Shown piece after piece: positions 9,262 through 18,721 of a stretch of DNA of 64,000 bases (the stretch's first letter is position 1; each line of letters opens with the position of its first letter). The stretch covers positions 5,224,501 through 5,288,500 of the forward strand of contig NZ_CP089538.1 in assembly GCF_021233055.1 (NCBI RefSeq), written 5' to 3'. The notes below the pieces were generated by a model, which saw only the letters and a program-made list of their open reading frames with translations, was not told the origin of the DNA and ran no database searches. The translations under genes were made by a program, and so were the position numbers. Origin of the DNA: Spirosoma oryzicola (GTDB lineage: Bacteria > Bacteroidota > Bacteroidia > Cytophagales > Spirosomataceae).

Positions 9262-12200
9262 TTAGAATGTCAGATTCAGACCCAACTGGAATGTACGTGT
9301 TTTTGGATAGAAACCAGCGTTAGCATCGTCCAACCCGACTGGGTTCGGAGCTTGCCCGATTGGCAGGTTACCTGTCGTTACACCACTTGATGCAGGATTC
9401 GACACTAAGCCATTGGTGTTGTTACTAGCTAGGTTACCAGCTGCCTGTAACTCAGGATCGATACCTTTGTATGCCGTAATGACGAACAGGTTGTTACCCC
9501 CCACATAAACCCGAGCACCCGAGAAGTACTTGTTTGGCCGAACGGGGACGTTGTAGCCGATCTGCCAGTTGTTCAACCGAACAAACGTACCGCTCTCGAT
9601 CCAGTTGGTCGACAGTACGTTGACGCCGTAGTTGTTTGGTAGCGACGTTACGTCACGCAACATATTTGTTTCCAGGATCGATCCAGGAATCGAGTAGTTC
9701 GAACGCGTATTGTTCAGAATTTTGTTACCGAACACACCACGCAACAGGAAGTTCAAATCGAAGTTTTTGTACCGGAACGAGTTAATAAACGAACCATTCA
9801 AGAATGGCTGCGGATTACCCTGGTTGATTGGGTTGCCAGCAGCAACTGCTGCTGCGGCATCAGCCAATGCTACACTCGGCGTAGGGGTGTCGCCCGAAGC
9901 GGGACGCAACAAGGGTTGTCCATCCGAATTGTAGCTGCCAGCAAACGTGGGTACGTTGTTGAACTCGCCCAACGGACGGCCCACTGTCAGGATCGACGCG
10001 TATACGTCAGACAAGCCTCGACCACTGAACGGATTGAAGCGAACCTGACCGATGTTGAACTGATCATTCGTTAGCGATACAATTTTGTTCTTGTTGTACG
10101 AGCCAACGATCCGGGCATTCCAGTTAAAGTCGCCTTTCTTGATGATGTCGCCACCAAACGAGATTTCAAACCCGCTGTTGCTCATGCTACCAATGTTAGC
10201 CAGGATGGTATTAGCAAAGTAGTTTACTCCATCAGCAGGTACGTTGATATTATACAGCATGTCGCTTGTCAGCTTGTTATAATACTCGATCGATCCCGAG
10301 AAACGGCTGCTAAACATCTGGAAGTCGATACCAACGTTGGTTTGGCCAACAACCTCCCATTTGAGGTTGGGGTTAGCATTCTGCGTGATACCATAACCTG
10401 GCAGGAAGTCGCCGACAGTACCATCGTAGTAGGTACCTTTCTGACCATACAGCTGAGTTGATGTGTATGGGTTGATACCCTCCGAGTTTCCTGTCTGTCC
10501 CCAACCTACCCGTAGCTTCACGAAGTTCACCACGTTTGATTTGGGGAAGAACGATTCATTCGAAAGATTCCAGCCCGCAGCGATCGATGGGAAAATACCC
10601 CATTTGTTGTTCGTACCAAATTTAGAGCTACCATCCCGACGTACCGTAGCCGTCACATTATACTTGTCAACCAGATTAACCGTTGCCCGACCGAAGAACG
10701 AGATCAGTTTGCTTTGGTTCCGGTACGAGTTGGCAAACGTGTTACTTGGGTAAATCAGTGTACCACTTCCCAAACCTAAGTTGTTGAATCCAGTAGAAGT
10801 CGTCACAAAGGCGCTGTTCGCAGCGGCAAATCCATCATTGTCCAATTGCTGGAACGAATAACCGCCTAACAACGAAAGGTTACTGCTTGTACCAAGGCTC
10901 CGGTTGTACGTAAGCGTCGTTTCGAGCAGTTGGTTGAGCGTATTATACTGACGGCGTTCAGCCCGACCGTTGTTACCAGCGTACGCTTTGATAGCCGGGT
11001 TCGTTACGTAGTTATTGTTGGTCTGGTCATTCTGCAATTGAGCATTCACACCGAAGGTTAAACCGTCGATAATCTCGTAACGTAGGTTAGCACCCAAGAT
11101 AGCGGTGTTACGTGTCCCATTGTTAGTTACGTTCTCCAGCATAGCAACCGGGTTGTTCAAATCGAACGCGCCACCCACTTCAGCGTAACCACCAAGGTTA
11201 TTAGTCAAACTAGTAGGGTCTGTATACCGAACAGGCAACGTAGGCAGAAACTGAGCAGCACGACGCAGAATACCATTATCAGAAAATTTCTGATTGGTGC
11301 GCGTGTATTGCAGGTTATACTGAACGTTCAACCGGTTGTCCAATGCTTTCTGATCTAAGTTGATGCGGCCAATGATCCGATCAAAACCCGTGTTTTTAAC
11401 AATACCCTGCTGATTGATATAATCAACCGAGCCACGGTAGCTAAATGTCTGCGAACCGCCCGATACCGCAATATTGTGGTTGTTCGTGATCGCTGTACGC
11501 GTTACCTGGTCGATCCAGTTCGTGTTGTAATAGTTTCCGCTGGCATCTTTTGGGAAACGCTGACCATCGCTAAGTGCCGAAGCCCCTTTGATTTGCGTTA
11601 CCGCATTAACGTAGCCTGGGCCATCAAGTAAATCAAGGCGTCTTGAAATCGTTTCAACACCCACGTAGTTATTGAATGCAACCGTCGCCTGTCCTGCTTT
11701 ACCACGCTTGGTTGTAACGATGATTACCCCGTTAGCAGCCCGCGAACCATAGATGGCCGCTGCCGACGCATCTTTCAATACGTCCATTGACTCGATGTCG
11801 TTCGGGTTTACCTGGCTGATTGGGACACCAATCATACCGTCAACTACGTAAAGAGGCTCAGAACCACCAGCCAGCGAGGTATACCCGCGCAGACGAACGG
11901 TTGGCTGTTGGTTGGGGTCACCCGATGGAGTCGTGATAACCAGACCAGCTACTTTACCTTGAATAGCCTGTAACGGGTTGGGGTTGATACCAGGGTTAAA
12001 TTCTCTGGAAGTTACCTGTGCTACCGAACCTGTCAGATCTTTCCGTTTCGCAGTACCGTAACCAACGACAACGACTTCTTCAAGTGCTTTAGTGTCGTCC
12101 GCCAGTTTTACGTCAACCGAAGACCGGTTACCAACAGGTACTTCCTGGGAGGTGTAGCCAATGAAACTTAGTACAAGCGTGGCATTGTCAGGCACATTGT

Positions 12201-12477
12201 TAAGCGTGTACTTACCGGATGCGTCTGTGTTTGTCCCCCGCTGTGTACCTTTAATTTGTACACTTACCCCCGGCAAGGTAGCTCCTGACGGATCAGTTAC
12301 TGTACCTGTTACAGTCCGTCCTTGCGCCCATGCCGCCGAGTTGCTCAACAGCAGCATCATTACCAGCATTGTCAGGAAGCTTCCCAAAGCGTTCCGTCCA
12401 AACAGCTGGGGTTGGGGAGTCCCAACCTGACCTACGTAACCCGCGAAGCGGCTCATTTTGTAGGATTTGTCCATCAT
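9262..12477 (-). CDS. SusC/RagA-family TonB-linked outer membrane importer
   Basis: The 1071-residue protein carries a long signal region ending at SAAWAQ. It is followed by a carboxypeptidase-regulatory-like domain (about residues 54-130; VTGTVTDPSGATLPGVSV), a TonB-box-like stretch EEVVVVGYG, and a plug domain with the SusC signature SAAAIYGSRAANGVIIVTT. The rest is a 22-strand-type beta-barrel with many aromatic and Asn-rich strands, ending in TRTFQLGLNLTF, a typical barrel terminus with final Phe. It should import an oligomeric ligand bound with the SusD partner, powered by TonB-ExbBD. Two ATGs are adjacent at the start (12477 and 12474) and a third lies at residue 8; the first was taken. 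Family assignment is firm, substrate unknown. Confidence 0.96.
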   Translation of the reverse strand: MMDKSYKMSRFAGYVGQVGTPQPQLFGRNALGSFLTMLVMMLLLSNSAAWAQGRTVTGTVTDPSGATLPGVSVQIKGTQRGTNTDASGKYTLNNVPDNATLVLSFIGYTSQEVPVGNRSSVDVKLADDTKALEEVVVVGYGTAKRKDLTGSVAQVTSREFNPGINPNPLQAIQGKVAGLVITTPSGDPNQQPTVRLRGYTSLAGGSEPLYVVDGMIGVPISQVNPNDIESMDVLKDASAAAIYGSRAANGVIIVTTKRGKAGQATVAFNNYVGVETISRRLDLLDGPGYVNAVTQIKGASALSDGQRFPKDASGNYYNTNWIDQVTRTAITNNHNIAVSGGSQTFSYRGSVDYINQQGIVKNTGFDRIIGRINLDQKALDNRLNVQYNLQYTRTNQKFSDNGILRRAAQFLPTLPVRYTDPTSLTNNLGGYAEVGGAFDLNNPVAMLENVTNNGTRNTAILGANLRYEIIDGLTFGVNAQLQNDQTNNNYVTNPAIKAYAGNNGRAERRQYNTLNQLLETTLTYNRSLGTSSNLSLLGGYSFQQLDNDGFAAANSAFVTTSTGFNNLGLGSGTLIYPSNTFANSYRNQSKLISFFGRATVNLVDKYNVTATVRRDGSSKFGTNNKWGIFPSIAAGWNLSNESFFPKSNVVNFVKLRVGWGQTGNSEGINPYTSTQLYGQKGTYYDGTVGDFLPGYGITQNANPNLKWEVVGQTNVGIDFQMFSSRFSGSIEYYNKLTSDMLYNINVPADGVNYFANTILANIGSMSNSGFEISFGGDIIKKGDFNWNARIVGSYNKNKIVSLTNDQFNIGQVRFNPFSGRGLSDVYASILTVGRPLGEFNNVPTFAGSYNSDGQPLLRPASGDTPTPSVALADAAAAVAAGNPINQGNPQPFLNGSFINSFRYKNFDLNFLLRGVFGNKILNNTRSNYSIPGSILETNMLRDVTSLPNNYGVNVLSTNWIESGTFVRLNNWQIGYNVPVRPNKYFSGARVYVGGNNLFVITAYKGIDPELQAAGNLASNNTNGLVSNPASSGVTTGNLPIGQAPNPVGLDDANAGFYPKTRTFQLGLNLTF

Positions 12478-12543
12478 AGGTTTTAGTAAAAATTTGAAAA
12501 TAGTAAAGAGATTTGCTAGTGAAAGCTAATAAACTAAATACTC

Positions 12544-12574
12544 TTAAATTATGTTTTGTCGCCTTTAAGTACAA
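12544..12574 (-). promoter_or_regulatory. Candidate SusC operon promoter
   Basis: On the minus strand a TTG (12574-12572) is followed by a 20-nt spacer and TAATTTAA (12551-12544), which matches TAnnTTTG at six of eight positions. The -7 box lies 67 bases before the ATG. Confidence 0.35.
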
Positions 12575-12782
12575 TTTTTAAGAATAGAAGAACCGAACGT
12601 ACTTACGTAGGAGTATAGCAACTAGGCATGAATTTATAGAATATATGCTTGAACCAGCGAGCAAATTACTAAACGACATATCTAAAATCCAAGCTTAAAA
12701 GGTTAATATTAGCTTAGGGAAAGACAATATTGTATCAAAATTATTGTTAAAAATTCCCAGTAAAATACCACTAATCCGATAG

Positions 12783-12796
12783 GAGTATAAATACTC
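12783..12796. repeat. GAGTAT-AA-ATACTC perfect dyad, possible operator
   Basis: A perfect 14-bp palindrome lies in the middle of the divergent region. Single copies of the half-site are found at 12538-12543 (touching the candidate SusC -7 box) and at 12611-12616. Protein binding here is inference. Confidence 0.3.
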
Positions 12797-12903
12797 TGAA
12801 GCCTATCCCCTTGATTATAAATGAAATGATTCTTAAGATAAGTATAAATATTTATAAGTTTTCCGAGTTTCGTTACTAATAGAATTTCATAGGCTCACAC
12901 TAA

Positions 12904-12932
12904 TATTTTTGGCTGATTTACAACTATTTTTG
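12904..12932 (+). promoter_or_regulatory. Two TATTTTTG -7 candidates before the YdiJ-like gene
   Basis: TATTTTTG occurs at 12904-12911 and again at 12925-12932, both exact matches to TAnnTTTG. The second is 34 bases before the ATG at 12967. The TTTG of the first copy is only 13 nt before the second, so which of them acts as promoter is open. Confidence 0.4.
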
Positions 12933-12966
12933 CCTTTATTCTGGCACAGGCCATTGATTAAGAATT

Positions 12967-15936
12967 ATGGATTCAGAGGTTATAAGGCATCTTGCCAGTC
13001 AGCTCTCCGGCGATGTCTACGACGATAGTACGTATCGTACACTTTATGCAACGGATGCTTCGGCTTATCGAGAGGTACCAACTGCCGTTGCTATTCCCAA
13101 AACGATTGATGACCTAAAGACGCTGATTGCCTTTGCCCGCGAGCACAAAACGTCGCTGATTCCCCGCACGGCAGGGACATCCTTAGCCGGTCAGGTTGTT
13201 GGCAGTGGTATTGTGGTTGATGTGTCGAAGCACTTTACGAAAATTCTGGAAGTCAACCCCGAAGAGCGCTGGGTACGTGTTCAGCCCGGCGTCGTGCGCG
13301 ATGAGCTTAATCTGTTTTTGAAACCGTACGGCCTATATTTTGGTCCCGAAACGTCCACGGCTAATCGCGCTATGATCGGCGGTATGGTGGGCAATAACTC
13401 CTGCGGCTCTAACTCGGTCGTTTACCGGGCCACCCGCGAACACACGCTGTCGGTAAAAGCGTTACTGGCCGATGGATCGGAAGCGGAGTTTGGCGATCTA
13501 ACAAGCTGGGATTATACAAAGCTGGTTGGCGATGCAAGCCGTAAAAATGGCTCGGCAACGTTGGCTGACAAAATACTGCTCAAGACAAACGCTATTTTGG
13601 CGGATCCGGTTAACCAGGAAGAGATACGGCGGAACTTCCCAAAGCGGACCATCGAACGGCGAAATACGGGTTACGCGCTGGACGCGCTGCTCGACATGGT
13701 CCCCTTCGCGTCCGATGGCGAGCCGTTTAACCTGGCAAAATTCATTACCGGCTCCGAAGGAACGCTTTGTTTCTTAACCGAAATCAAGCTGAATCTGGTC
13801 CCCCTTCCTCCAAAAGAAAGTGGGCTGGTTTGTATTCACTGCCATTCGATCGATGAATCGCTTCGTGCGACGCTGGTGGCCCTGAATTATAAACCTTACG
13901 CCGTTGAGCTGATCGACGATATTATTCTGGAGCGGGCCGATACGAATCCAGAACAGCGCAAAAACAGCTTCTTTGTCCAGAAAACGCCGACGGATCACTT
14001 CCCGATTATTCTGGTTGTCGATCTCTCGCGCGACACACGGGCGGAAATCGAGTTGCTGGCGGCTCAGATGGAAGCGGAGTTACGGGCAGCTAATCTGGGC
14101 TATCATTACCCGCTCCTATTCGGCGAAGACACCAAAAAGATCTGGACCCTCCGCAAAGCCGGTTTGGGCTTGCTCGGGAATCTACCCGGCGACGAAAAAG
14201 CCGTCGCTGTTATTGAAGATACGGCGGTTGATGTTCATGATCTTCCCGACTACATCCGCGATTTCAATGAAATCCTGAAAAAGCATAATATGCATTCGGT
14301 GCACTATGCGCACGCAGGATCGGGCGAACTACATCTTCGGCCTATCATCAATCTGAAAACCGAAGAAGGTCACCGTCAGTACCGGCTTATTGCGGAGGAA
14401 ATTGCGACGCTGGTCAAAAAGTACGACGGCTCACTCTCGGGCGAACATGGCGACGGGCGATTACGGGGCGAGTTTATTCCGCAAATGGTTGGGCCGCACA
14501 ACTACGAACTGATGCGGCAAATTAAGCATACCTGGGACCCGCAGGGAATTTTCAATCCCGGTAAAATTGTAGAAACGCCCCCCATGGATACGTTTCTACG
14601 GTACGAAGCGGGTCAGCAGACGCCAGAGTTCAAAACGTATTTCCGGTACAAAGATCAGAACGTACTTCAGCACGCCGAGCAGTGCAACGGTTCGGGCGAC
14701 TGCCGGAAAACGCAGGTATCCGGTGGAACCATGTGTCCTAGCTACATGGCCACCCGTAACGAGAAGGATACGACCCGCGCTCGCGCCAACGTTTTACGCG
14801 AGATGCTGACGCGCTCCCCCAAGGAGAATCGTTTCGATCACGAAGAAATAAAAGAAGTGTATGACCTTTGTCTTTCCTGCAAAGGATGCAAAAACGAATG
14901 CCCTTCCAACGTTGATGTTGCGAAGCTCAAGGCCGAGTTTCTACAACAGTATTACGACACAAACGGCGTTCCAATTCGCTCACGACTGATTGCTAATTTC
15001 GCCCGGCTGTCGAGTCTTGCTTCTTTGGTTCCCTGGGCCTGGAATGGTGTCTTGGGAACGCCTTCGCTTCGACGGGTAGCCAATCGCCTGGTTGGTTTCC
15101 ACCCCGACCGGACGATGCCTTTGCTAGAAAACACGACACTAAAAAAATGGTGGTCAAAACGGGCTAGTAGCGGTAAACAAGCGTCAGCAACAGCAGCATC
15201 CGAACCACGCACCGTACTTCTTTTCTGCGATGAGTTTACCAATTACAATGATGTTGAAGTAGGTCAGAAAGCAATCCAGCTGTTCGAGCGGTTGGGGTAT
15301 ACGGTTGTTATTCCTGAGCATGGCGAGAGTGGCCGCGCGGCCTTGTCCAAAGGCATGCTCAAATACGCTAAAACACTGGCTGAGCGCAACGTCCGGCTTT
15401 TGAAGGATGTCGTCACCGCCGAAACGCCACTGGTTGGTCTGGAACCATCCGCTATCCTGACTTTCCGTGACGAATACCCCGATCTGGTCGATGAATCGCT
15501 CGTGGCCGATGCGAAGAACCTGGCTCAGCACACGCTGACATTCGAAGAATTTATCGCGCGCGAATCGGATGCTGGTCGTATTGGCTCCGGTCAATTCACG
15601 GATGAAAAGCGGTTAATCAAGTTGCACGGGCACTGCCAGCAAAAAGCGGTCTCGTCATTGGTACCGGGTAAAAAGGCGCTGTCGCTCCCGCAGAACTACA
15701 CGACGCAGCTTATCCCATCGGGTTGTTGTGGCATGGCCGGTTCGTTTGGCTACGAGGCCGAGCACTACGACGTTTCGATGCAGGTTGGCGAATTAGTTTT
15801 ATTTCCGACCGTCCGGCAGCAGCCCGATGATGTTCTTATCGCAGCCCCCGGCACCTCCTGCCGCCATCAGATCAAAGATGGTACCGCTCGAAAGGCCAAG
15901 CACCCGGCTGAGATTTTGTTTGACGCTTTAAAATAA
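12967..15936 (+). CDS. YdiJ-like FAD-linked oxidase fused to Fe-S/CCG subunit
   Basis: This 989-residue protein joins a GlcD-type flavin dehydrogenase to a GlcF-type iron-sulfur part. Residues about 35-215 form the FAD-binding PCMH domain (PRTAGTSLAGQVVG, GGMVGNNSCGSNS). Residues about 250-530 form the FAD-oxidase C-terminal domain with the GEHGDGRLRGEF motif near 492. A ferredoxin-like region follows with Cys573 and the cluster CLSCKGCKNECP (Cys635, 638, 641, 645). CCG-type cysteines lie near the end (GHCQQKA; SGCCGMAGSFGYE near 920). Length and order match E. coli YdiJ, a D-2-hydroxyglutarate dehydrogenase, but 2-hydroxyacid specificity cannot be read from the sequence. No lactate permease or glycolate genes are adjacent. 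It is monocistronic, with its own promoter and a strong terminator. Confidence 0.9.
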   Translation: MDSEVIRHLASQLSGDVYDDSTYRTLYATDASAYREVPTAVAIPKTIDDLKTLIAFAREHKTSLIPRTAGTSLAGQVVGSGIVVDVSKHFTKILEVNPEERWVRVQPGVVRDELNLFLKPYGLYFGPETSTANRAMIGGMVGNNSCGSNSVVYRATREHTLSVKALLADGSEAEFGDLTSWDYTKLVGDASRKNGSATLADKILLKTNAILADPVNQEEIRRNFPKRTIERRNTGYALDALLDMVPFASDGEPFNLAKFITGSEGTLCFLTEIKLNLVPLPPKESGLVCIHCHSIDESLRATLVALNYKPYAVELIDDIILERADTNPEQRKNSFFVQKTPTDHFPIILVVDLSRDTRAEIELLAAQMEAELRAANLGYHYPLLFGEDTKKIWTLRKAGLGLLGNLPGDEKAVAVIEDTAVDVHDLPDYIRDFNEILKKHNMHSVHYAHAGSGELHLRPIINLKTEEGHRQYRLIAEEIATLVKKYDGSLSGEHGDGRLRGEFIPQMVGPHNYELMRQIKHTWDPQGIFNPGKIVETPPMDTFLRYEAGQQTPEFKTYFRYKDQNVLQHAEQCNGSGDCRKTQVSGGTMCPSYMATRNEKDTTRARANVLREMLTRSPKENRFDHEEIKEVYDLCLSCKGCKNECPSNVDVAKLKAEFLQQYYDTNGVPIRSRLIANFARLSSLASLVPWAWNGVLGTPSLRRVANRLVGFHPDRTMPLLENTTLKKWWSKRASSGKQASATAASEPRTVLLFCDEFTNYNDVEVGQKAIQLFERLGYTVVIPEHGESGRAALSKGMLKYAKTLAERNVRLLKDVVTAETPLVGLEPSAILTFRDEYPDLVDESLVADAKNLAQHTLTFEEFIARESDAGRIGSGQFTDEKRLIKLHGHCQQKAVSSLVPGKKALSLPQNYTTQLIPSGCCGMAGSFGYEAEHYDVSMQVGELVLFPTVRQQPDDVLIAAPGTSCRHQIKDGTARKAKHPAEILFDALK

Positions 15937-15941
15937 AATGA

Positions 15942-15984
15942 TAAAGAACCACCGCTTTCACCCAGATCGAGCGGTGGTTCTTTA
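15942..15984 (+). terminator. Strong hairpin terminator after the YdiJ-like gene
   Basis: A perfect 15-bp inverted repeat (15942-15956 with 15970-15984) around a 13-nt loop begins 5 bases after the stop codon. The stem core is GAACCACCGCT and it ends in TTCTTTA. Confidence 0.8.
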
Positions 15985-16164
15985 CAAGATGGGGCAGAAA
16001 TTAAAAATTCTGTTTCAAGAAATGCTCATACTATTCTGTATTGATACAATTCAAGCGTATACAGCAAAATAATTGTATAAACGCCTAAAATAGCTATTGC
16101 ATATTAGGAAACAATATTTTACTTTCGGTATACTAAACACAATCCTAAACATCAGCCTTGTTGA

Positions 16165-18717
16165 ATGACACCTTGTCTACGGCTTATACTAATTTGCCTG
16201 TGCACCTTGTCTGTGCACTTTTCGGTGGCTCAACGGGCTCCTCTCGTGCTTCCCCCCCTGTGTGCAACACCCGATCTGACGGAAGCCCAACGCCATGAAT
16301 TATCCCGCGAGGCAGCCTTTGCCTTAAGTGTGAAACAAGCTTCAGGCGAAGCCTTGACGGGTATTGTATACGTTCCGATCCGCCCCCACATTTTCCGGAG
16401 CAGCAATGGAACCGGCGGTATGACGATGACTAAGCTGAACAATATCATCGCTATCACCAACAGTTATTATCTCCTTAACGGCAGCGGAATTCAGTTTTAT
16501 TTCTGCGGTACGTCACCCGACTACATCGACAACGATAATCTGTATAATAGCTTCCCGGCGTACAGCGAAACCTCGGTGAATGGCCGTGACGCGACCAATG
16601 CGATGAACCAGTACTACGTCAATGCGTTCGATCAAAGCGGCCTGGGCGGCTATGCGTATTTTCCGGGAAATAGCCTTCAGTCAACCCGTTCGTTTATCCT
16701 CAATGAGTCCGATGAGGTCGATCTCGCAAACCGACTGCTGCCCCACGAAATCGGGCACAACTTTAACCTGTACCACACGTTCGGCAATAGCGGTTCGGGC
16801 ACCAATGAACTAGTGACCAGAGGTGCTGGCGCTAATTGTACAACAGCTGGCGATGAGCTTTGTGACACCCCCGCCGATCCGTACGGACTGCCTGGTGCAA
16901 CGACGGTTTATATCAATGGCTGTCAAACCTATAACGGAACGGTTACCGATTCGCAGGGAAATCGATACGCGCCTTCCATCACCAACATTATGTCGTACTA
17001 TTTTCCGTGTACGCACGATTTTACGGAAGGGCAATACAACCGAATGCAGGCCGGTCTGGCACTGCGACAAACACACACCGCCTACTCACTGGGTTGTCCG
17101 GCTACAGCCGTAACGGCACCTAGCAATGTGGTTGCCGCGATAAGCAATGGTAACGTACTGCTGTCATGGCAGGATAACGGAACCAACGAGATGGGTTACT
17201 TCATCGAGCGTTCGACCAGTTCCAATACCGGCTTTGTACCCATCGGCGGAGTAGGACCTAACACATCCAGCTATACCGATACCAAGACAGCGCCTGTAAC
17301 CACGTACTATTATCGGATACGTCCGTCAAACAGTACTACGCAAGGACTTAGCTCAGTAGCTAGTGTTACAACATTGGCTTGTCGCCCAACCTACAGCGCG
17401 TATGCCTGCTCAGAGAACGACGGATTAGATGGCTTTTCCCTTAATGGCGCTACGCTCAGTCAGAATTCAGGTTGCTCAGCGGGAGGGTATAGTCTAGTGA
17501 ATGCATCGTCGGCTCTTGTCCAACCCGGCCAGTCGATTCCTTTTACGGCGACTTTATTACCTTCACAATACAGCCAGGGGGTGTCTATATGGGCTGATCT
17601 CAACCGGAATGGCTATTTTGAAACCGACCGGAACGAATTGCTCTACCAAACACCTAACACCGTTACGGGCCAGTTCTCGGGAAATTTGGCTTTACCGAAC
17701 ACGTTGACAGCGGGTACGTTGATGATCCGTGTCGTTGTCACCTATAACGGGATTCCAACCGATGCATGCGGCATCTATTCGTATGGCGAAACGGAAGATT
17801 ACCAGATCACCGTTGCCGGCCAGTCGCAGGCTGATCTTAAACTAAGCATGAAGTCCAGCGCCCGCATACCAGCGCTGAATCAGCCCGTCAGCTTTTCGGT
17901 AACGATTCAAAACAACGGGCCATCCAACGCAACGGGTGTTAGCTGGCAAAACAACTTACCGCCTAACCTTACCTTTGTTAGCGGGGGAGCGGGCGTATCA
18001 GGTTCGGGTAGCGCCGTTGGCGGAAGCGGTATAAGCCTGAACAGCGGTGCGTCGGCTACGTACGTTTACCAACTCAGACCGACTCAGGCAGGCGCTTACG
18101 TAAATGCCGCTCAGATTTTGACCAGCGATCAACCCGACCCGACCTCCCAGCCAGGCTCTGGTACCGGCGATGGACAGGACGACGCAGCAAATACTGACTT
18201 CCGAACGTCAACCAGTAGTTCATCCATCTACGTATCGCCTAATCCTAACCAGACACCCCTACCCGCGCCCCAGTCCAATCAACCCGCGCCCGTAGCGAAC
18301 AAAGCCGATCTGTCGATGAGTATGCAAGTCAGTAACCGAGCCCTTCGCGTTTCTCAGCCCGTAACATTCACACTGACGGTAGCGAACGCGGGCGGACTGA
18401 CAGCCACCAACATCGTCGTGCGGGACACGTTACGCAATCTTACCCTGACCAGTACCCCGGCGGGTATGAACGTGGTGGCTATCGGAAACGGCTACTCGAT
18501 TGTCGAAGGAACCATTAGCTCGCTGGCGGCAGGTGCAACCGCTCAGTTTGTATTGACCGCCCAGCCTACTCAAGTCGGAAACCTGATGAATGCGGCTCAG
18601 ATCTGGTCAGCTGGTACGCCCGACCCCGATTCGACACCGGGCTCCGTTACGCCTAATGCGAATAACCTGAACGGCGAAGACGACGTAGCTTGGCTCGACT
18701 TACGAGTAAGCCCATGA
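16165..18717 (+). CDS. Secreted M43-type zinc metalloprotease with FN3, GEVED and DUF11 domains
   Basis: The 850-residue product has a Sec signal peptide ending at VAQ. Its protease domain holds the zinc motif HEIGHNFNLYH (His194, Glu195, His198, His204) and a Met-turn IMSYY near residue 276, the layout of the pappalysin (M43) family of metzincins. Next come a fibronectin type III-like segment (about 315-405), a GEVED-like domain (about 440-555, ending CGIYSYGETEDYQITV), and two DUF11-like repeats (about 560-690 and 710-850) joined by a Pro/Gln/Asn-rich linker. Its role is probably extracellular protein breakdown. Unlike many such Bacteroidota enzymes it has no recognisable type IX sorting tail: the protein stops right after the second DUF11 repeat, 4 bases before the convergent gene ends. 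Confidence 0.87.
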   Translation: MTPCLRLILICLCTLSVHFSVAQRAPLVLPPLCATPDLTEAQRHELSREAAFALSVKQASGEALTGIVYVPIRPHIFRSSNGTGGMTMTKLNNIIAITNSYYLLNGSGIQFYFCGTSPDYIDNDNLYNSFPAYSETSVNGRDATNAMNQYYVNAFDQSGLGGYAYFPGNSLQSTRSFILNESDEVDLANRLLPHEIGHNFNLYHTFGNSGSGTNELVTRGAGANCTTAGDELCDTPADPYGLPGATTVYINGCQTYNGTVTDSQGNRYAPSITNIMSYYFPCTHDFTEGQYNRMQAGLALRQTHTAYSLGCPATAVTAPSNVVAAISNGNVLLSWQDNGTNEMGYFIERSTSSNTGFVPIGGVGPNTSSYTDTKTAPVTTYYYRIRPSNSTTQGLSSVASVTTLACRPTYSAYACSENDGLDGFSLNGATLSQNSGCSAGGYSLVNASSALVQPGQSIPFTATLLPSQYSQGVSIWADLNRNGYFETDRNELLYQTPNTVTGQFSGNLALPNTLTAGTLMIRVVVTYNGIPTDACGIYSYGETEDYQITVAGQSQADLKLSMKSSARIPALNQPVSFSVTIQNNGPSNATGVSWQNNLPPNLTFVSGGAGVSGSGSAVGGSGISLNSGASATYVYQLRPTQAGAYVNAAQILTSDQPDPTSQPGSGTGDGQDDAANTDFRTSTSSSSIYVSPNPNQTPLPAPQSNQPAPVANKADLSMSMQVSNRALRVSQPVTFTLTVANAGGLTATNIVVRDTLRNLTLTSTPAGMNVVAIGNGYSIVEGTISSLAAGATAQFVLTAQPTQVGNLMNAAQIWSAGTPDPDSTPGSVTPNANNLNGEDDVAWLDLRVSP

Positions 18718-18721
18718 TGCC

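Larger units (their letters stand above)
12478..12966. other. 489-bp divergent regulatory region
   Basis: This AT-rich stretch separates the SusC operon (minus) from the YdiJ-like gene (plus). No credible gene lies in it. It holds one candidate promoter for each direction and a GAGTAT/ATACTC dyad with two further half-sites. Confidence 0.7.

Noticed and set aside
12478..12966. Riboswitch in the leader of the SusC gene
   Set aside because: The leader is AT-rich and short of stable GC stems; only a DNA dyad is visible.
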